64,000 bases of DNA from Sporosarcina highlanderae. Lineage in GTDB: Bacteria > Bacillota > Bacilli > Bacillales_A > Planococcaceae. Position numbers and translations under genes: made by a program. The notes under the pieces were generated by a model that saw only the letters and a program-made list of their open reading frames with translations, ran no database searches and had not been told where the DNA came from. Location: assembly GCF_030433715.1 (NCBI RefSeq), contig NZ_JAROCC010000003.1, positions 124,001 through 188,000 of the forward strand. Reading direction: 5' to 3'. Shown here in pieces: positions 25,609 to 35,183 of this stretch (its first letter is position 1; every line of letters starts with the position of its first letter).

Positions 25609-26340
25609 ATGGATTACAATATAAGGAATTGGTATAAGTCGAGATTTGGGATAATAGGGTCAGTTTTTTTTGTGGCAACATGCCTTTTATTAATGACAGG
25701 TTGCAATCCATTACAAGGGACGGCGACAGAAAAAATCATTAACTATGAAAAAAACTTTGAAATTGTTGGATCAGAAAAGGATGAGTTGATCGGAAAGGTG
25801 AATCCTGAGATTTTCTTTACAGCTAATCGGAGCAATGAAGGTTTGGAACAGGTAGGACACAATGTGTATACAAAGGAAGGTGTAAAAGTCAACCTTCAGG
25901 AGGGAAGGTACTTGATCACGGGGCAACCGGCAGGAAATATTTTTATTTATGATGAAAATGGTAATCTTGTCATCCGTGAAGTTGTTGGTTATGGAGGGGT
26001 TGCCAGTCTTTCGGTTGATATTAAGGATTCATATACTATCTTTGCGGATGGTGGATATGATTATGTTAATTTCACACCACTATCGACACTTCCATCTACT
26101 GAACTGACAGCAGGTATTTGGGAGGTTGGATTAGATATCGAAGCCGGGGAGTACATCGTTAGCAACGATAACGGATTGGGATATTTGGAAGTACATGAAA
26201 AGGGCAAAGAGCCTATTCTGTATGAAATAATTGGAGGATCCCAAATATCTCAGTCGACAAGTCGTGTGAGTCTGATAGATGGGCAAAAGCTCCGTGTCAC
26301 GAAAATATCCAAAGTTTTATTTACACCAGTGGAAGATTAA
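25609..26340 (+). CDS. Two-domain lipoprotein of the ABC cassette
   Basis: Secreted lipoprotein (lipobox LMTGC, Cys at about 32 after an unusually long N-terminal region). The mature part contains two similar beta-rich modules, each with a 'G.Y.....' strand and a glycine turn: VNLQEGRYLITGQPAGNIF (about 102-120) and LDIEAGEYIVSNDNGLGYL (about 181-200). I do not recognise a named family. It follows the second permease by 51 bases with no terminator between and is closed by its own terminator, so it probably belongs to the ABC transcription unit. Confidence 0.7.
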   Translation: MDYNIRNWYKSRFGIIGSVFFVATCLLLMTGCNPLQGTATEKIINYEKNFEIVGSEKDELIGKVNPEIFFTANRSNEGLEQVGHNVYTKEGVKVNLQEGRYLITGQPAGNIFIYDENGNLVIREVVGYGGVASLSVDIKDSYTIFADGGYDYVNFTPLSTLPSTELTAGIWEVGLDIEAGEYIVSNDNGLGYLEVHEKGKEPILYEIIGGSQISQSTSRVSLIDGQKLRVTKISKVLFTPVED

Positions 26341-26375
26341 ACTTCAGTGAGTATGTTCATAAAAAGTATGTTCAT

Positions 26376-26407
26376 GAAAAAGTGCCTAATGAAAGGGCAC
26401 TTTTTTC
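26376..26407 (+). terminator. Terminator of the ABC cassette
   Basis: AAAAAGTGCC and GGCACTTTTTT form the stem. The 10-bp word GTATGTTCAT is duplicated just upstream (26351 and 26366). Confidence 0.85.
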
Positions 26408-26456
26408 CTACCTGTACTAAAATAGAGGTAACTATTCAAGGAAGGGAACGGGTTGA

Positions 26457-28298
26457 GTGCAACTGACACTTACTTTCATTATTTTAGGAATCACTGTTGT
26501 TTTATTCATGACGAATAAAATTAGGGCGGATCTTGTTGCGGTTCTTGCATTGCTTGCATTTGTACTGACCGGCATTCTATCTCCGATTGAGGCATTGTCG
26601 GGGTTCTCCAACTCGGTAGTTATCATGATAGCGGCTTTGTTTGTAATCGGCGCGGGGATTTTACGGACGGGACTTGCCCAAATGGCTGGGTCACTTCTAT
26701 TAAAATATTCCGGTGACAGTGAGAAAAGGCTATTCATACTTTTACTTGTCATCGTTGCCTCAGTTGGTGCCTTTATGAGCAATACCGGAACGGTTGCACT
26801 TATGTTGCCGATCGTTGTCAGCATTGCGATAAGCATTAATAGTAGCCCTTCAAAATACTTGATACCACTTTCCTATATGGCCAGTTTTTCTGGATTGCTC
26901 ACGCTGATCGCTTCACCACCGAATTTAATCATCAGTCAAATGCTTGTCGACAACGGTTATGAGAGATTAAGCTTCTTCCAAATTACACCGATTGGAATAA
27001 TTGGTGTTGTCGTTGGAATCATCTATTTATATCTTGTTCGGAATAGATTGTTGCCGAAAAGAAAAACCGCCTCTTCGAATATGAATAATAAATTATCAAC
27101 TAAACAACTTGCTGCTGATTATCAGCTTGGTGGTAATCTTTTTCTTGTTAAAGTACCGACAGGGTCCGATCTTGTAGGGAAACGACTAACACAGCTGAAG
27201 ATACCAGCTACATATCATCTCTGTATCTTGAAAATTAGCAGGAAATCAACGGAAGGCATGAACTTATTGCCAATGAATTTTCATGAAATGGCAGGGCCGA
27301 ACAGCGTCATTCAAGAGAAGGACCGACTTTATATTCAAGGTTCACTTTCTAATGTAGAAAAGTTTGCGGAAGACTATGGTTTGTCTGTAGAACAAAGCAC
27401 GTCCGAAGCGGATGAACTTGTCTCAAAACAGTTGGGCATCGCGGAAGTGCTTCTTACTCCACACTCCAGCCTTATCAATGAGACACTTCGCACAATCGGA
27501 TTTCGGGAGAAATACAATTTAAACATTTTGGGCATTAACCGGCAAGGTGATTATGTTGTGAAAGACATGTCAAAGCAGACGTTGCGATTTGGGGATGCCC
27601 TACTTGTACAAGGTTCGTGGGATTCGATTGAATTACTTTCAAGGGATACACGGAATGTCGTCGTCATCGGGCAACCGAAAGAGCATGCAAGTATGGCTGC
27701 TGCCAGCGGAAAGGCCTCTATTGCGGGTGCTATTATGATTTTGATGGTGCTTCTCATGGTTCTTGAAATCTTCCCGGCAGTCATTTCGGTATTGATCGGT
27801 GCCGCTTTGATGATCTTGACGGGATGTGTCCGGAATATGGATGATGCATATGGTCAAATCAACTGGGAGAGTGTAGTCCTAATTGGGGCAATGCTACCAA
27901 TGGCGACAGCACTTGAGAAGACCGGAGGAATGGTGCTTTTATCTGAAGGGATCATTACATTTATGGGCGGGCTTGGGCCATTGGGGATTTTAGGTGGTAT
28001 CTTTTTCCTTACAATGGTGTTTGGTCAATTTATTAGCAATACAGCTACAGCCGTGTTATTCGCACCGATAGGGTTAAGTGCGGCTCTTACCATCGGCGTT
28101 AGCCCGTATCCATTTTTAATCGCAGTCGCGGTTGGGGCCAGTATGGCATTTTCGACACCAGTCGCATCTCCGACGAATGCGCTTGTTATGACGGCAGGAG
28201 GCTATCAATTCAAAGATTTCGTTAAAATAGGTATTCCCTTGCAATTCATCATGTTAATCGTCATGATGATTGCTATTCCGATTTTGTTTCCATTATGA
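26457..28298 (+). CDS. SLC13-family permease with TrkA-C domains
   Basis: Membrane transporter of the divalent anion/Na+ symporter superfamily. About five helices, two cytoplasmic TrkA-C (RCK_C) modules (about residues 225-310 and 320-400; LVGKRLTQLKIPATYHLCIL and INETLRTIGFREKYNLNIL), then the second membrane half. Hallmarks are SNTGTVALMLPIV and SNTATAVLFAPIGLSAA, the paired SNT motifs near the anion site. The TrkA-C modules suggest ligand regulation. The substrate (sulfate, dicarboxylate or other) cannot be fixed. The start is GTG 26457, with GGAAGGGAACGGG upstream. Confidence 0.88.
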   Translation: MQLTLTFIILGITVVLFMTNKIRADLVAVLALLAFVLTGILSPIEALSGFSNSVVIMIAALFVIGAGILRTGLAQMAGSLLLKYSGDSEKRLFILLLVIVASVGAFMSNTGTVALMLPIVVSIAISINSSPSKYLIPLSYMASFSGLLTLIASPPNLIISQMLVDNGYERLSFFQITPIGIIGVVVGIIYLYLVRNRLLPKRKTASSNMNNKLSTKQLAADYQLGGNLFLVKVPTGSDLVGKRLTQLKIPATYHLCILKISRKSTEGMNLLPMNFHEMAGPNSVIQEKDRLYIQGSLSNVEKFAEDYGLSVEQSTSEADELVSKQLGIAEVLLTPHSSLINETLRTIGFREKYNLNILGINRQGDYVVKDMSKQTLRFGDALLVQGSWDSIELLSRDTRNVVVIGQPKEHASMAAASGKASIAGAIMILMVLLMVLEIFPAVISVLIGAALMILTGCVRNMDDAYGQINWESVVLIGAMLPMATALEKTGGMVLLSEGIITFMGGLGPLGILGGIFFLTMVFGQFISNTATAVLFAPIGLSAALTIGVSPYPFLIAVAVGASMAFSTPVASPTNALVMTAGGYQFKDFVKIGIPLQFIMLIVMMIAIPILFPL

Positions 28299-28335
28299 TA
28301 GGTAGTAGGTTGACTATTAAATAGGAGTGGATGAA

Positions 28336-28749
28336 ATGGCTATCGATGTATATCTAACTTTCAACGGAAATTGCAGGCAGGCAGCAGAGTTTTATGCAGA
28401 AGTGTTCAATACAGAAAAACCAAAAATCATGACATTTGGCGAAGCACCACAAAATCCTGAATATCAGTTACCAGAGAACGCCAAGGACCTGGTCCTGCAC
28501 ACTCGGTTGAATATTAATGGAAGCAATGTCATGTTCTCTGATACGTTCCCGGGTTCACATTTTGTTCAGGGGAATAATGTGAGCTTAGCTTTTGTTAGTA
28601 ATGACATGGAAGAAATCAAAAGTACTTTCGACAAGTTGAAAGTAGGCGGCAAAGTGGCGATGGATTTACAAGAAACCTTCTGGAGTAAGAGCTATGGCTC
28701 ATTGCAAGATAAATTCGGCATCGAATGGCAACTTAGCCACGAAGAGTGA
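28336..28749 (+). CDS. VOC-superfamily PhnB-like protein
   Basis: Small protein of the glyoxalase/bleomycin-resistance (VOC) fold, PhnB-type subgroup: VYLTFNGNCRQAAEFYAEVF at the start, FSDTFPG in the middle and the closing DKFGIEWQLS. Metal ligands and substrate are not clear from sequence; such proteins are often annotated as 3-demethylubiquinone methyltransferase-like without proof. ATG 28336 is chosen over GTG 28327 because AGGAGTGG is better spaced from the ATG. It is followed by a terminator. Confidence 0.85.
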   Translation: MAIDVYLTFNGNCRQAAEFYAEVFNTEKPKIMTFGEAPQNPEYQLPENAKDLVLHTRLNINGSNVMFSDTFPGSHFVQGNNVSLAFVSNDMEEIKSTFDKLKVGGKVAMDLQETFWSKSYGSLQDKFGIEWQLSHEE

Positions 28750-28755
28750 GTATAG

Positions 28756-28791
28756 AAAAACGGCAAGGATTCATATCCTTTGCCGTTTTTG
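28756..28791 (+). terminator. Terminator after the VOC gene
   Basis: AAAAACGGCAAGGAT pairs with ATCCTTTGCCGTTTTT. Confidence 0.9.
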
Positions 28792-28890
28792 TTTCGGCTG
28801 AAACATTAATAGGAAAACTATAATGTGACTGACAATCATAGAGGGTGTTACAATAGCCTAAGACATTTGCCTATCTGAAAGGAAGAAACG

Positions 28891-30003
28891 ATGATGAAAA
28901 TCAAAGAAATTGATATTTATGCAATCCACCTGCCTTTACACGAGCCATTTGTAATTAGCTACGCTAGCTTTGACTATATGCCTTCCATCATTGTCAAAAT
29001 CACTACTGACACGGGTCATATAGGCTATGGTGAGGCGGTTGCTGATGAACATGTAACAGGAGAAAGTTGGGAAAGTACATATGCACTATTGAAACATACA
29101 CTTGCGCCGAAACTGATTGGCATGAATCCAGCCCAAATGGAAAAAATCCATGCAACGATGGATGCGGAAATATACGGAGTGCCCGCTGCAAAAGCGGCAA
29201 TGGACATCGCTTGCTATGATGTCGTCGGAAAAGCACTTGGTGTTCCTGTCTATGATCTATTAGGAGGAAGATACCATGATGAATTCCCAATCACTCATGT
29301 ACTGAGCATTGCAGCTCCAACGCATATGGCGGATGAGGCGGAGCAGCGTGTTACAGAAGGATACCGTTCATTGAAAATGAAAGTCGGTAAAAACGTTTGG
29401 GAAGACGTGGAAAGAATCAAAGCAGTGCGGGAGCGCGTAGGAGAATCGATTGCAATCCGTGTCGATGTCAACCAAGGTTGGGTGAACAGCTCAACAACAT
29501 TGCAGGCGTTAAAGAAACTTGAGGATTGTTCACTCGATTGGCTGGAGCAACCAGTTAAAGCCGATGATATCGATGCGATGGTGGAAATCAAATCAAAGAC
29601 TTCAGTTCCAGTAATGATCGATGAAGGTCTAAGGGGATTCCGTGAAATGAGGGAAATCATCGCAAAACGTGCTGCTGACAAAGTGAATATAAAGCTGATG
29701 AAATGCGGAGGCATTTATCCGGCTATAAAACTCGCCCATATGGCGGAAATGGCCGGAATCGAATGCCAGGTGGGATCCATGGTGGAATCCTCAATTGGCT
29801 CAGCTGCCGGCTTCCATGTTGCATTTTCCAAGAAAATCATGACAAGTGTCGAATTGACGGGCCCTTTGAAGTTTAGTGAGGATATTGGTGACTTGAAATA
29901 TGATATACCTATCATTCGTTTAACGGAAAAAGCCGGTTTAGGCGTTACAGTCAACGAGGATATATTGAATAAATTGACAATCTTTACGGAGAAAGTGGTC
30001 TAA
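28891..30003 (+). CDS. Dipeptide epimerase (L-Ala-D/L-Glu type, enolase superfamily)
   Basis: Member of the muconate-lactonizing/dipeptide epimerase group. The catalytic acid-base lysines are K162 and K164 in SLKMKVG and K268 in NIKLMKCGG. Metal ligands are D192 (VDVNQGW), E219 (LEQP) and D244 (IDEG). This set matches L-Ala-D/L-Glu epimerases such as YkfB, which act on murein-derived dipeptides; exact dipeptide specificity is not fixed by these residues. Tandem ATG codons follow GGAAGAAACG. Its stop overlaps the start of the following acetyltransferase. Confidence 0.88.
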   Translation: MMKIKEIDIYAIHLPLHEPFVISYASFDYMPSIIVKITTDTGHIGYGEAVADEHVTGESWESTYALLKHTLAPKLIGMNPAQMEKIHATMDAEIYGVPAAKAAMDIACYDVVGKALGVPVYDLLGGRYHDEFPITHVLSIAAPTHMADEAEQRVTEGYRSLKMKVGKNVWEDVERIKAVRERVGESIAIRVDVNQGWVNSSTTLQALKKLEDCSLDWLEQPVKADDIDAMVEIKSKTSVPVMIDEGLRGFREMREIIAKRAADKVNIKLMKCGGIYPAIKLAHMAEMAGIECQVGSMVESSIGSAAGFHVAFSKKIMTSVELTGPLKFSEDIGDLKYDIPIIRLTEKAGLGVTVNEDILNKLTIFTEKVV

Positions 30004-30680
30004 TGGAAAAAGAACTTACATTGAAAAGCGGCCAAACTGTCATTATTAGGATCCTACATACAAACGATCTGCAGCAGATTATGAAATTACAGGAGAAAGT
30101 AATCGCTACATTGGCGGATGCATCCTTCCTACAACCACTTTCCGAAGAGGAATTTCTTACTATTCTCCACGGTAACGGATCGATAATCGGTGCATTTCAT
30201 GACATTACGTTGATTGGCTTCAGAGCGATGCTTGAACCGAAAATCAATGAAGAGCATTTAGGGTATGACGCGGGATTGAGCGAGTCTGAATTGCCATATG
30301 TTCTTTATTCCGAAGTCTCTAATGTCGATCCTGATTATCGGGGAAACAGCTTACAGCAGATTCTTGGTAAGTTACTGATGAAAACGATCAATACACATCG
30401 TCACCGCTATGTATTTGCGACGGTTGCTCCATTCAATATCGCCAGCCTAAAAGACAAATTTGTATTGGGAATGCATATCGTTTCCTTAAAAGAGAAATAT
30501 GGCAATCTCCTCCGTTACACTATGATGAAAAACCTTGTAACGAATGATAAAGTAGAACGGGAAAGTACCATTGTTGATATGTCCGATATCACAAGGCAAC
30601 AATCATTGTTGAGCGAAGGTTGGATTGGTATCGGCATAGAAGAGAAAAATGGATCTTGGATTGTGAAATATCAAAAATGA
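30003..30680 (+). CDS. GNAT-family acetyltransferase
   Basis: Acetyltransferase-like protein of 225 residues. The acetyl-CoA loop appears as [21 protein letters not shown], with [17 protein letters not shown] in the later strand-helix region. It overlaps the dipeptide epimerase by one base, so the two are translationally coupled. An acetylation step on the same peptide or amino-acid substrates is plausible but unproven. The last 40 residues form an extra small domain. Confidence 0.82.
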   Translation: MEKELTLKSGQTVIIRILHTNDLQQIMKLQEKVIATLADASFLQPLSEEEFLTILHGNGSIIGAFHDITLIGFRAMLEPKINEEHLGYDAGLSESELPYVLYSEVSNVDPDYRGNSLQQILGKLLMKTINTHRHRYVFATVAPFNIASLKDKFVLGMHIVSLKEKYGNLLRYTMMKNLVTNDKVERESTIVDMSDITRQQSLLSEGWIGIGIEEKNGSWIVKYQK

Positions 30681-30712
30681 AAACAGAACCGTTCCAGTCA
30701 AGGGGGATACAA

Positions 30713-32401
30713 ATGAATTTTACAGTGGGTAAGAAGTTATGGACAGGTTTTCTATCCTTATTAGTTTTGATGATAATTTCAGGTACATTCAGTTACTTGG
30801 TCATTCCACACATAAGTGGGAACTACAAATCGCTTCTTCATGATCAAATGGAGAAAATTGTTTTGTTAGAACAGCTTTCATCCGATCAAAAAGAACTTTC
30901 ATATGATTTACGGGGCTACTTACTGCGCAATGATATGAATTACTTGGAGAACCGGCAAAACTTGCTTGAATCAATGGACGAAAAAGTAAAGGAAATGGAA
31001 CTTGCTTTCAAATCAAAAGAAAATAGAGCATTGCTTGAAGAACTAAAGATCGCATCGAAGCAGTATCACCTTCTAACCGATGAAGCAATTGCTGCTTTTG
31101 AAATTGGTAATGACAGGGAGGCACTTGAATACGCTGAAAAAGCGGAGCCTTATCAGATCCTCACATTAGAAAAAGCAAGTAAACTAATTACCAACCAACG
31201 TGGGCAAATAATTAAAGCTGAAGAAGAAATGGAAAAAAGAATTACATCAACCGGATACTTCATTATAGGAGTAATGGCGATTGTTATTATTTTAAGTGTA
31301 ATCATCTCATATTTCATTAGTAGAAATATAACTCGACCGGTTAAAAAAATGACCAGTGGAATAAAAAGGCTTGCTCAAGGGGATTTTGCAATAGATCCTT
31401 TGGATATTAAGAATAAGGATGAAATTGGTGAAATGGCAATCGCCTTCAATGAAATGAAAACAGATCTTCGGATGGCTATTATAAACACAAGGGATTCAGC
31501 ATATCAGTTAGCTGCACAAGCACAGCAACTAACAGCAAGTTCTGAGGAGAGCCTTGCCGCTTCTGAATTGGTAGCAGAAATTGCTGAAAAGAACTTATTG
31601 GCAAGTGATATGCAGGTAAAACTTGTGAATTCTTCAAATGATTCAATGGGTGAAATGGTGAATGGTATTAATCAAATTACGGCAGACAATGCGGCAATGC
31701 TCAGGTCATCGGACAAAGTCCTAAGACTCGTGGGAGATGGCGCTACTATGATGGAGGACGTAACGGATCAGATGACAAGCATATCCACTTCCTTCCGCCA
31801 ATCCGCTGACATTATAACGGAACTATCCGTGCATTCTGAAAGAATACGCAATGTTACCGAAATTATTACCGGAATCGCTGAGCAGACCAACCTCCTTGCT
31901 TTAAATGCGGCGATAGAAGCTGCTCGTGTCGGAGAACATGGAAGAGGCTTTGCGGTCGTCGCTAATGAAGTTCGAAATTTGGCAGAGCAATCGAAGAAAT
32001 CGGCTGAAGAAATAGGTCGAATGATTGACGCAGTCACTCGAAATGTTTCACTCGCGGTGAATAGTACAGAAGTTGGGACCGGATTAGTAAAAGAAGGGCT
32101 TACAATTACAAAAAAGACGAATAATGTGTTCAGCGAAATTGAAATGGCATCGAATGATGTTAGCGCCAAAATTGAAACAGTTTCAGCAGCAATTGAACAA
32201 ATTCGTTCTATGACTGAAAGTGTAACTATGGGAGCAAGAAAAGTAGAGGAGCTTGCAATACAGACATCGGCGGAGGCCCAGTCAACAAGTGCTGCAACAG
32301 AAGAACAATTGGCTTCCCACGAAGAAATTACCTCAAGTGCCCAAACCCTTTCGGAAGTCGCTGAAAAGCTGCAAAACGATATGAGACGTTTTACAGTATA
32401 A
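30713..32401 (+). CDS. Methyl-accepting chemotaxis protein
   Basis: Transmembrane chemoreceptor of 562 residues. TM1 (about 11-32), an external helical sensor of about 145 residues of the four-helix-bundle type, TM2 (about 180-200), HAMP (to about 253) and a long cytoplasmic signalling coil. The hairpin tip [20 protein letters not shown], which contacts CheA/CheW, is intact. ATG 30713 follows AAGGGGGA. It lies 32 bases behind the epimerase-acetyltransferase pair with no terminator, so it may sense a compound those enzymes handle. A terminator follows. Confidence 0.93.
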   Translation: MNFTVGKKLWTGFLSLLVLMIISGTFSYLVIPHISGNYKSLLHDQMEKIVLLEQLSSDQKELSYDLRGYLLRNDMNYLENRQNLLESMDEKVKEMELAFKSKENRALLEELKIASKQYHLLTDEAIAAFEIGNDREALEYAEKAEPYQILTLEKASKLITNQRGQIIKAEEEMEKRITSTGYFIIGVMAIVIILSVIISYFISRNITRPVKKMTSGIKRLAQGDFAIDPLDIKNKDEIGEMAIAFNEMKTDLRMAIINTRDSAYQLAAQAQQLTASSEESLAASELVAEIAEKNLLASDMQVKLVNSSNDSMGEMVNGINQITADNAAMLRSSDKVLRLVGDGATMMEDVTDQMTSISTSFRQSADIITELSVHSERIRNVTEIITGIAEQTNLLALNAAIEAARVGEHGRGFAVVANEVRNLAEQSKKSAEEIGRMIDAVTRNVSLAVNSTEVGTGLVKEGLTITKKTNNVFSEIEMASNDVSAKIETVSAAIEQIRSMTESVTMGARKVEELAIQTSAEAQSTSAATEEQLASHEEITSSAQTLSEVAEKLQNDMRRFTV

Positions 32402-32403
32402 TG

Positions 32404-32439
32404 AAAACTCCATGCCAAACGAACGGCGTGGAGTTTTTT
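32404..32439 (+). terminator. Terminator after the chemoreceptor gene
   Basis: AAAACTCCATGCC pairs with GGCGTGGAGTTTTTT. Confidence 0.92.
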
Positions 32440-32471
32440 CATTTCGTTCTAACGATTCTGAATAAATTGTA

Positions 32472-32500
32472 TTGCCGAAAACCTATTAGAGTGGTACAAT
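32472..32500 (+). promoter_or_regulatory. Sigma-A-like promoter of helD
   Basis: TTGCCG-N17-TACAAT lies 75 bases upstream of the helD ATG. Confidence 0.65.
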
Positions 32501-32575
32501 CAATTTCTGTTTCGCTAAAACCCCAACATCTCTATAAAAAGCAGGACGCAAAATACGCAAAATGGAGGACTGTAT

Positions 32576-34810
32576 ATGCAGAAACATCCCGATTTTGAGT
32601 TTGAATTGCAGCGCCTTGACTACACGAAGCACTACATGCAAAAGCTCCTTTTAGAGTCGATGCGTGACGTGCAATCCTCACAAGATGAAATACGCCATGC
32701 AATGGCCGACTTGGATTATTTAGATTCAAGTTTAAGCTACATCAACATTTTGACGAATACCCGATTTTTTGAAATGGCCCGAACACAAAAGGAAGGTTTA
32801 GAGGCAATCCAGGAAAAGCCTTATTTTGCCCGAATCCATTTTAAAGCGGATGGCGAAAAAGATGAATTCCTCTATATCGGAAAAACATCCGTCTTTCATC
32901 AGGAAACACAAGAACCGATCATTGTCGATTGGCGTTCACCTGTTGCGAATGTGTACTATGATGGCAGATTGGGAGATTTGACGTATAAAGTGCGTGACGA
33001 AGAAGTCAGCGGGCATCTTTTTTCAAAACGGCAGTACAAGATTGAAAAAGGGGAATTGCTGGATATCCTCGATGTCGACCTAACAACGAATGACGAATTG
33101 CTTCAGGAAGCTTTGGCCGGAAAAGCGGATGTCCGATTAACGGAAATCGTTTCAACAATCCAAGCCGAACAAAATGAAATCATTCGCGCGAATCTGAGAC
33201 AGCCAATCATTGTACAAGGAGCAGCCGGAAGTGGAAAGACAACGATCGCACTTCACCGTATATCCTATTTTCTCTATACAATGGGAGCCGATTTTCCTTC
33301 AGAGAAATTAATGATTTTAGCACCAAGCAAGCTTTTCATGGAGTATATCGGGGATGTGTTACCGGAATTAGGCGTCGGTCGGATATGCCAAACTACATTC
33401 ACTGAGTATGTGTTGAACGCCACGGGATTGAAGCTAAAGTTAGCCGATCCGAACGGAAAGTTGGAGATGCTGACTGCCGGCACTTTCGTGAATGAAGAAA
33501 CACTTTTCATCGCAAAAATGAAAGGGACACTAGAATACCGCGAAATCATGCAACAGTATGTCAAGAAATTAGAGCATGAGACGGCGGAACTATTTGAAGA
33601 TATCTATATTGAGAAATATCGGATTATAAGGGCCGCTCGACTAAAAAAGTTGTTTTTAGAGGACTTCAATTATATGCCGCTTGAGAAACGAATTGAGCGG
33701 ATTCGCGTCATTGTCCAAAGCGAAGTGAATCGAAAGAGGAAACAACTTTATAAAATCCTCTCCGATAAATATGAAGAAGCGCTCGATAAAGCACTGTACG
33801 GAATTCGTGATGATGAAAAGCGGAGATCACGAATTACAAGGATTATGGACGAGCGCGACGAACGTCTACCTTCTATTGAAAAGGAAGGGAAGCAAAAAGT
33901 CGCTTCCTACATGCGAAGATTTAAAAAGTTCAATTGTAAAAAACTATACAGGGATTGGCTTACAGATCCACAATTACATAAAGAATTAGCATGCCACTGG
34001 TCCGATTCGGAAAGGGATGCTTTTTTTGCCGCGCACGTTATTGATTTATGGGAAACGGAAGATTTAGCAGCCCTCTATTATCTACATGCAAAGCTTAAAG
34101 GTATCGAGGATAAATGGAAAATGCGAGTCGTCTTCATCGATGAAGTTCAGGATTATAGCGAATTCCAGCTTGCCGCACTCCAAGACGGACTCGAAACCGA
34201 TATGTTCACAATGGTCGGGGACCTGGCGCAAGGAATCCATAGCTACAGAGCGTTAACATCTTGGGACCCAGTGCAGCAAATGTTCCCCCGAGCAACGTAC
34301 ACAACCTTACAAAAAAGTTACCGGACCACAATTGAAATCATGGAACTCGCGAATAAAGTCCTTGCCCAAATGGACGAAGATTTGCCTTTAGTCGAACCAG
34401 TTGTCCGCCACGGCAGGGACCCGGAGTTTTATAGAATGAATAGCCTTGATACTTCCAAGGTGAATGAAATCTATCAAGCAATACTCCAGAGGGGGCACCG
34501 TTCGATAGCGTTAATCTGTAAAACGCGGAAAGAAGCGGCGGCCATCCATAAACAGCTTGAACAATCGGGAATGCCGGTTCAATTATTAGGTGAGAACTCC
34601 GATATAAACGGGGATTGCCTGTTGATCGTGCCAAGCCACTTATCCAAAGGCCTGGAGTTCGACGCAGTAATCATCGCGGCCTACGAAGAACCTTTCCGCG
34701 ACCATCCAATCGATCGAAAGCTGTTATACGTCGCAATGACAAGGCCAATGCATGAATTACATCTGATTTCCGACTCACTAATTCCATTGATATCACCGAA
34801 AAATGCATAA
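32576..34810 (+). CDS. helD: RNA polymerase recycling motor HelD-like helicase
   Basis: Superfamily 1 ATPase of the HelD type, which binds RNA polymerase and releases it from stalled complexes. Walker A is GAAGSGKTTIALHR (about residues 213-225), the DEAD-box equivalent IDEVQDYSEFQ (about 520), and the C-terminal RecA2 motifs are SKGLEFDAVII and LYVAMTRPMHEL. The N-terminal coiled-coil arm region (LDYTKHYMQKLLLESM) is present. The 744 residues fit the family (774 in B. subtilis). GGAGG precedes the ATG. The final stop codon (TAA 34808-34810) is part of the first unit of a 20-bp tandem array. Confidence 0.92.
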   Translation: MQKHPDFEFELQRLDYTKHYMQKLLLESMRDVQSSQDEIRHAMADLDYLDSSLSYINILTNTRFFEMARTQKEGLEAIQEKPYFARIHFKADGEKDEFLYIGKTSVFHQETQEPIIVDWRSPVANVYYDGRLGDLTYKVRDEEVSGHLFSKRQYKIEKGELLDILDVDLTTNDELLQEALAGKADVRLTEIVSTIQAEQNEIIRANLRQPIIVQGAAGSGKTTIALHRISYFLYTMGADFPSEKLMILAPSKLFMEYIGDVLPELGVGRICQTTFTEYVLNATGLKLKLADPNGKLEMLTAGTFVNEETLFIAKMKGTLEYREIMQQYVKKLEHETAELFEDIYIEKYRIIRAARLKKLFLEDFNYMPLEKRIERIRVIVQSEVNRKRKQLYKILSDKYEEALDKALYGIRDDEKRRSRITRIMDERDERLPSIEKEGKQKVASYMRRFKKFNCKKLYRDWLTDPQLHKELACHWSDSERDAFFAAHVIDLWETEDLAALYYLHAKLKGIEDKWKMRVVFIDEVQDYSEFQLAALQDGLETDMFTMVGDLAQGIHSYRALTSWDPVQQMFPRATYTTLQKSYRTTIEIMELANKVLAQMDEDLPLVEPVVRHGRDPEFYRMNSLDTSKVNEIYQAILQRGHRSIALICKTRKEAAAIHKQLEQSGMPVQLLGENSDINGDCLLIVPSHLSKGLEFDAVIIAAYEEPFRDHPIDRKLLYVAMTRPMHELHLISDSLIPLISPKNA

Positions 34811-34950
34811 AGCCATCTATAAACGCATAAACCGCCGGAATCACGCATAACACGGACGAAAAGCTCATAAATGAAGAAAAGTACGCATATTTCCGTTTAA
34901 ACACGCATAAATCGCTTCAGAAGCTCATAAGAGATTTAATTTACTCATAA
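34801..34950. repeat. Tandem array B: eight units, exact 20-bp period
   Basis: CATAA (CATAT in the fifth copy) recurs at 34806, 34826, 34846, 34866, 34886, 34906, 34926 and 34946, exactly 20 bp apart. The core is ACGCATAA or AGCTCATAA; the other 10-12 bases of each unit vary. The first unit contains the helD stop codon. The period is not a multiple of three, so it cannot be a coding repeat. The rest of the 373-bp gap before the next gene holds a terminator (35019-35062) and AT-rich sequence. Confidence 0.9.
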
Positions 34951-35018
34951 GGTATGAAATATAAGAAATATCATGAATAATACAAGCGAGAGTATTGACT
35001 TGAAAAGTAAATGATTAT

Positions 35019-35062
35019 AACGGGTAGAAGGTAGCAAGACGCTATTCTTTTCCCGTTTTTTA
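35019..35062 (+). terminator. Terminator downstream of array B
   Basis: AACGGGTAGAAGGTAGC pairs with GCTATTCTTTTCCCGTT across a 5-base loop, followed by T residues. Confidence 0.8.
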
Positions 35063-35183
35063 TATAGGTCTCGTTTATCATGGCAGAGTTCCCATTCCCC
35101 TCTCTAGGACGAAGATATATGAATATTGGAATATGAATAAATATAATTTGTAGTATAATCTGATTAAGGGGGGGAGGTAACAT

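Noticed and set aside
31768..32442. 224-residue minus ORF opposite the chemoreceptor
   Set aside because: Shadow of the repetitive heptad coil of the receptor's signalling domain; no start signal.
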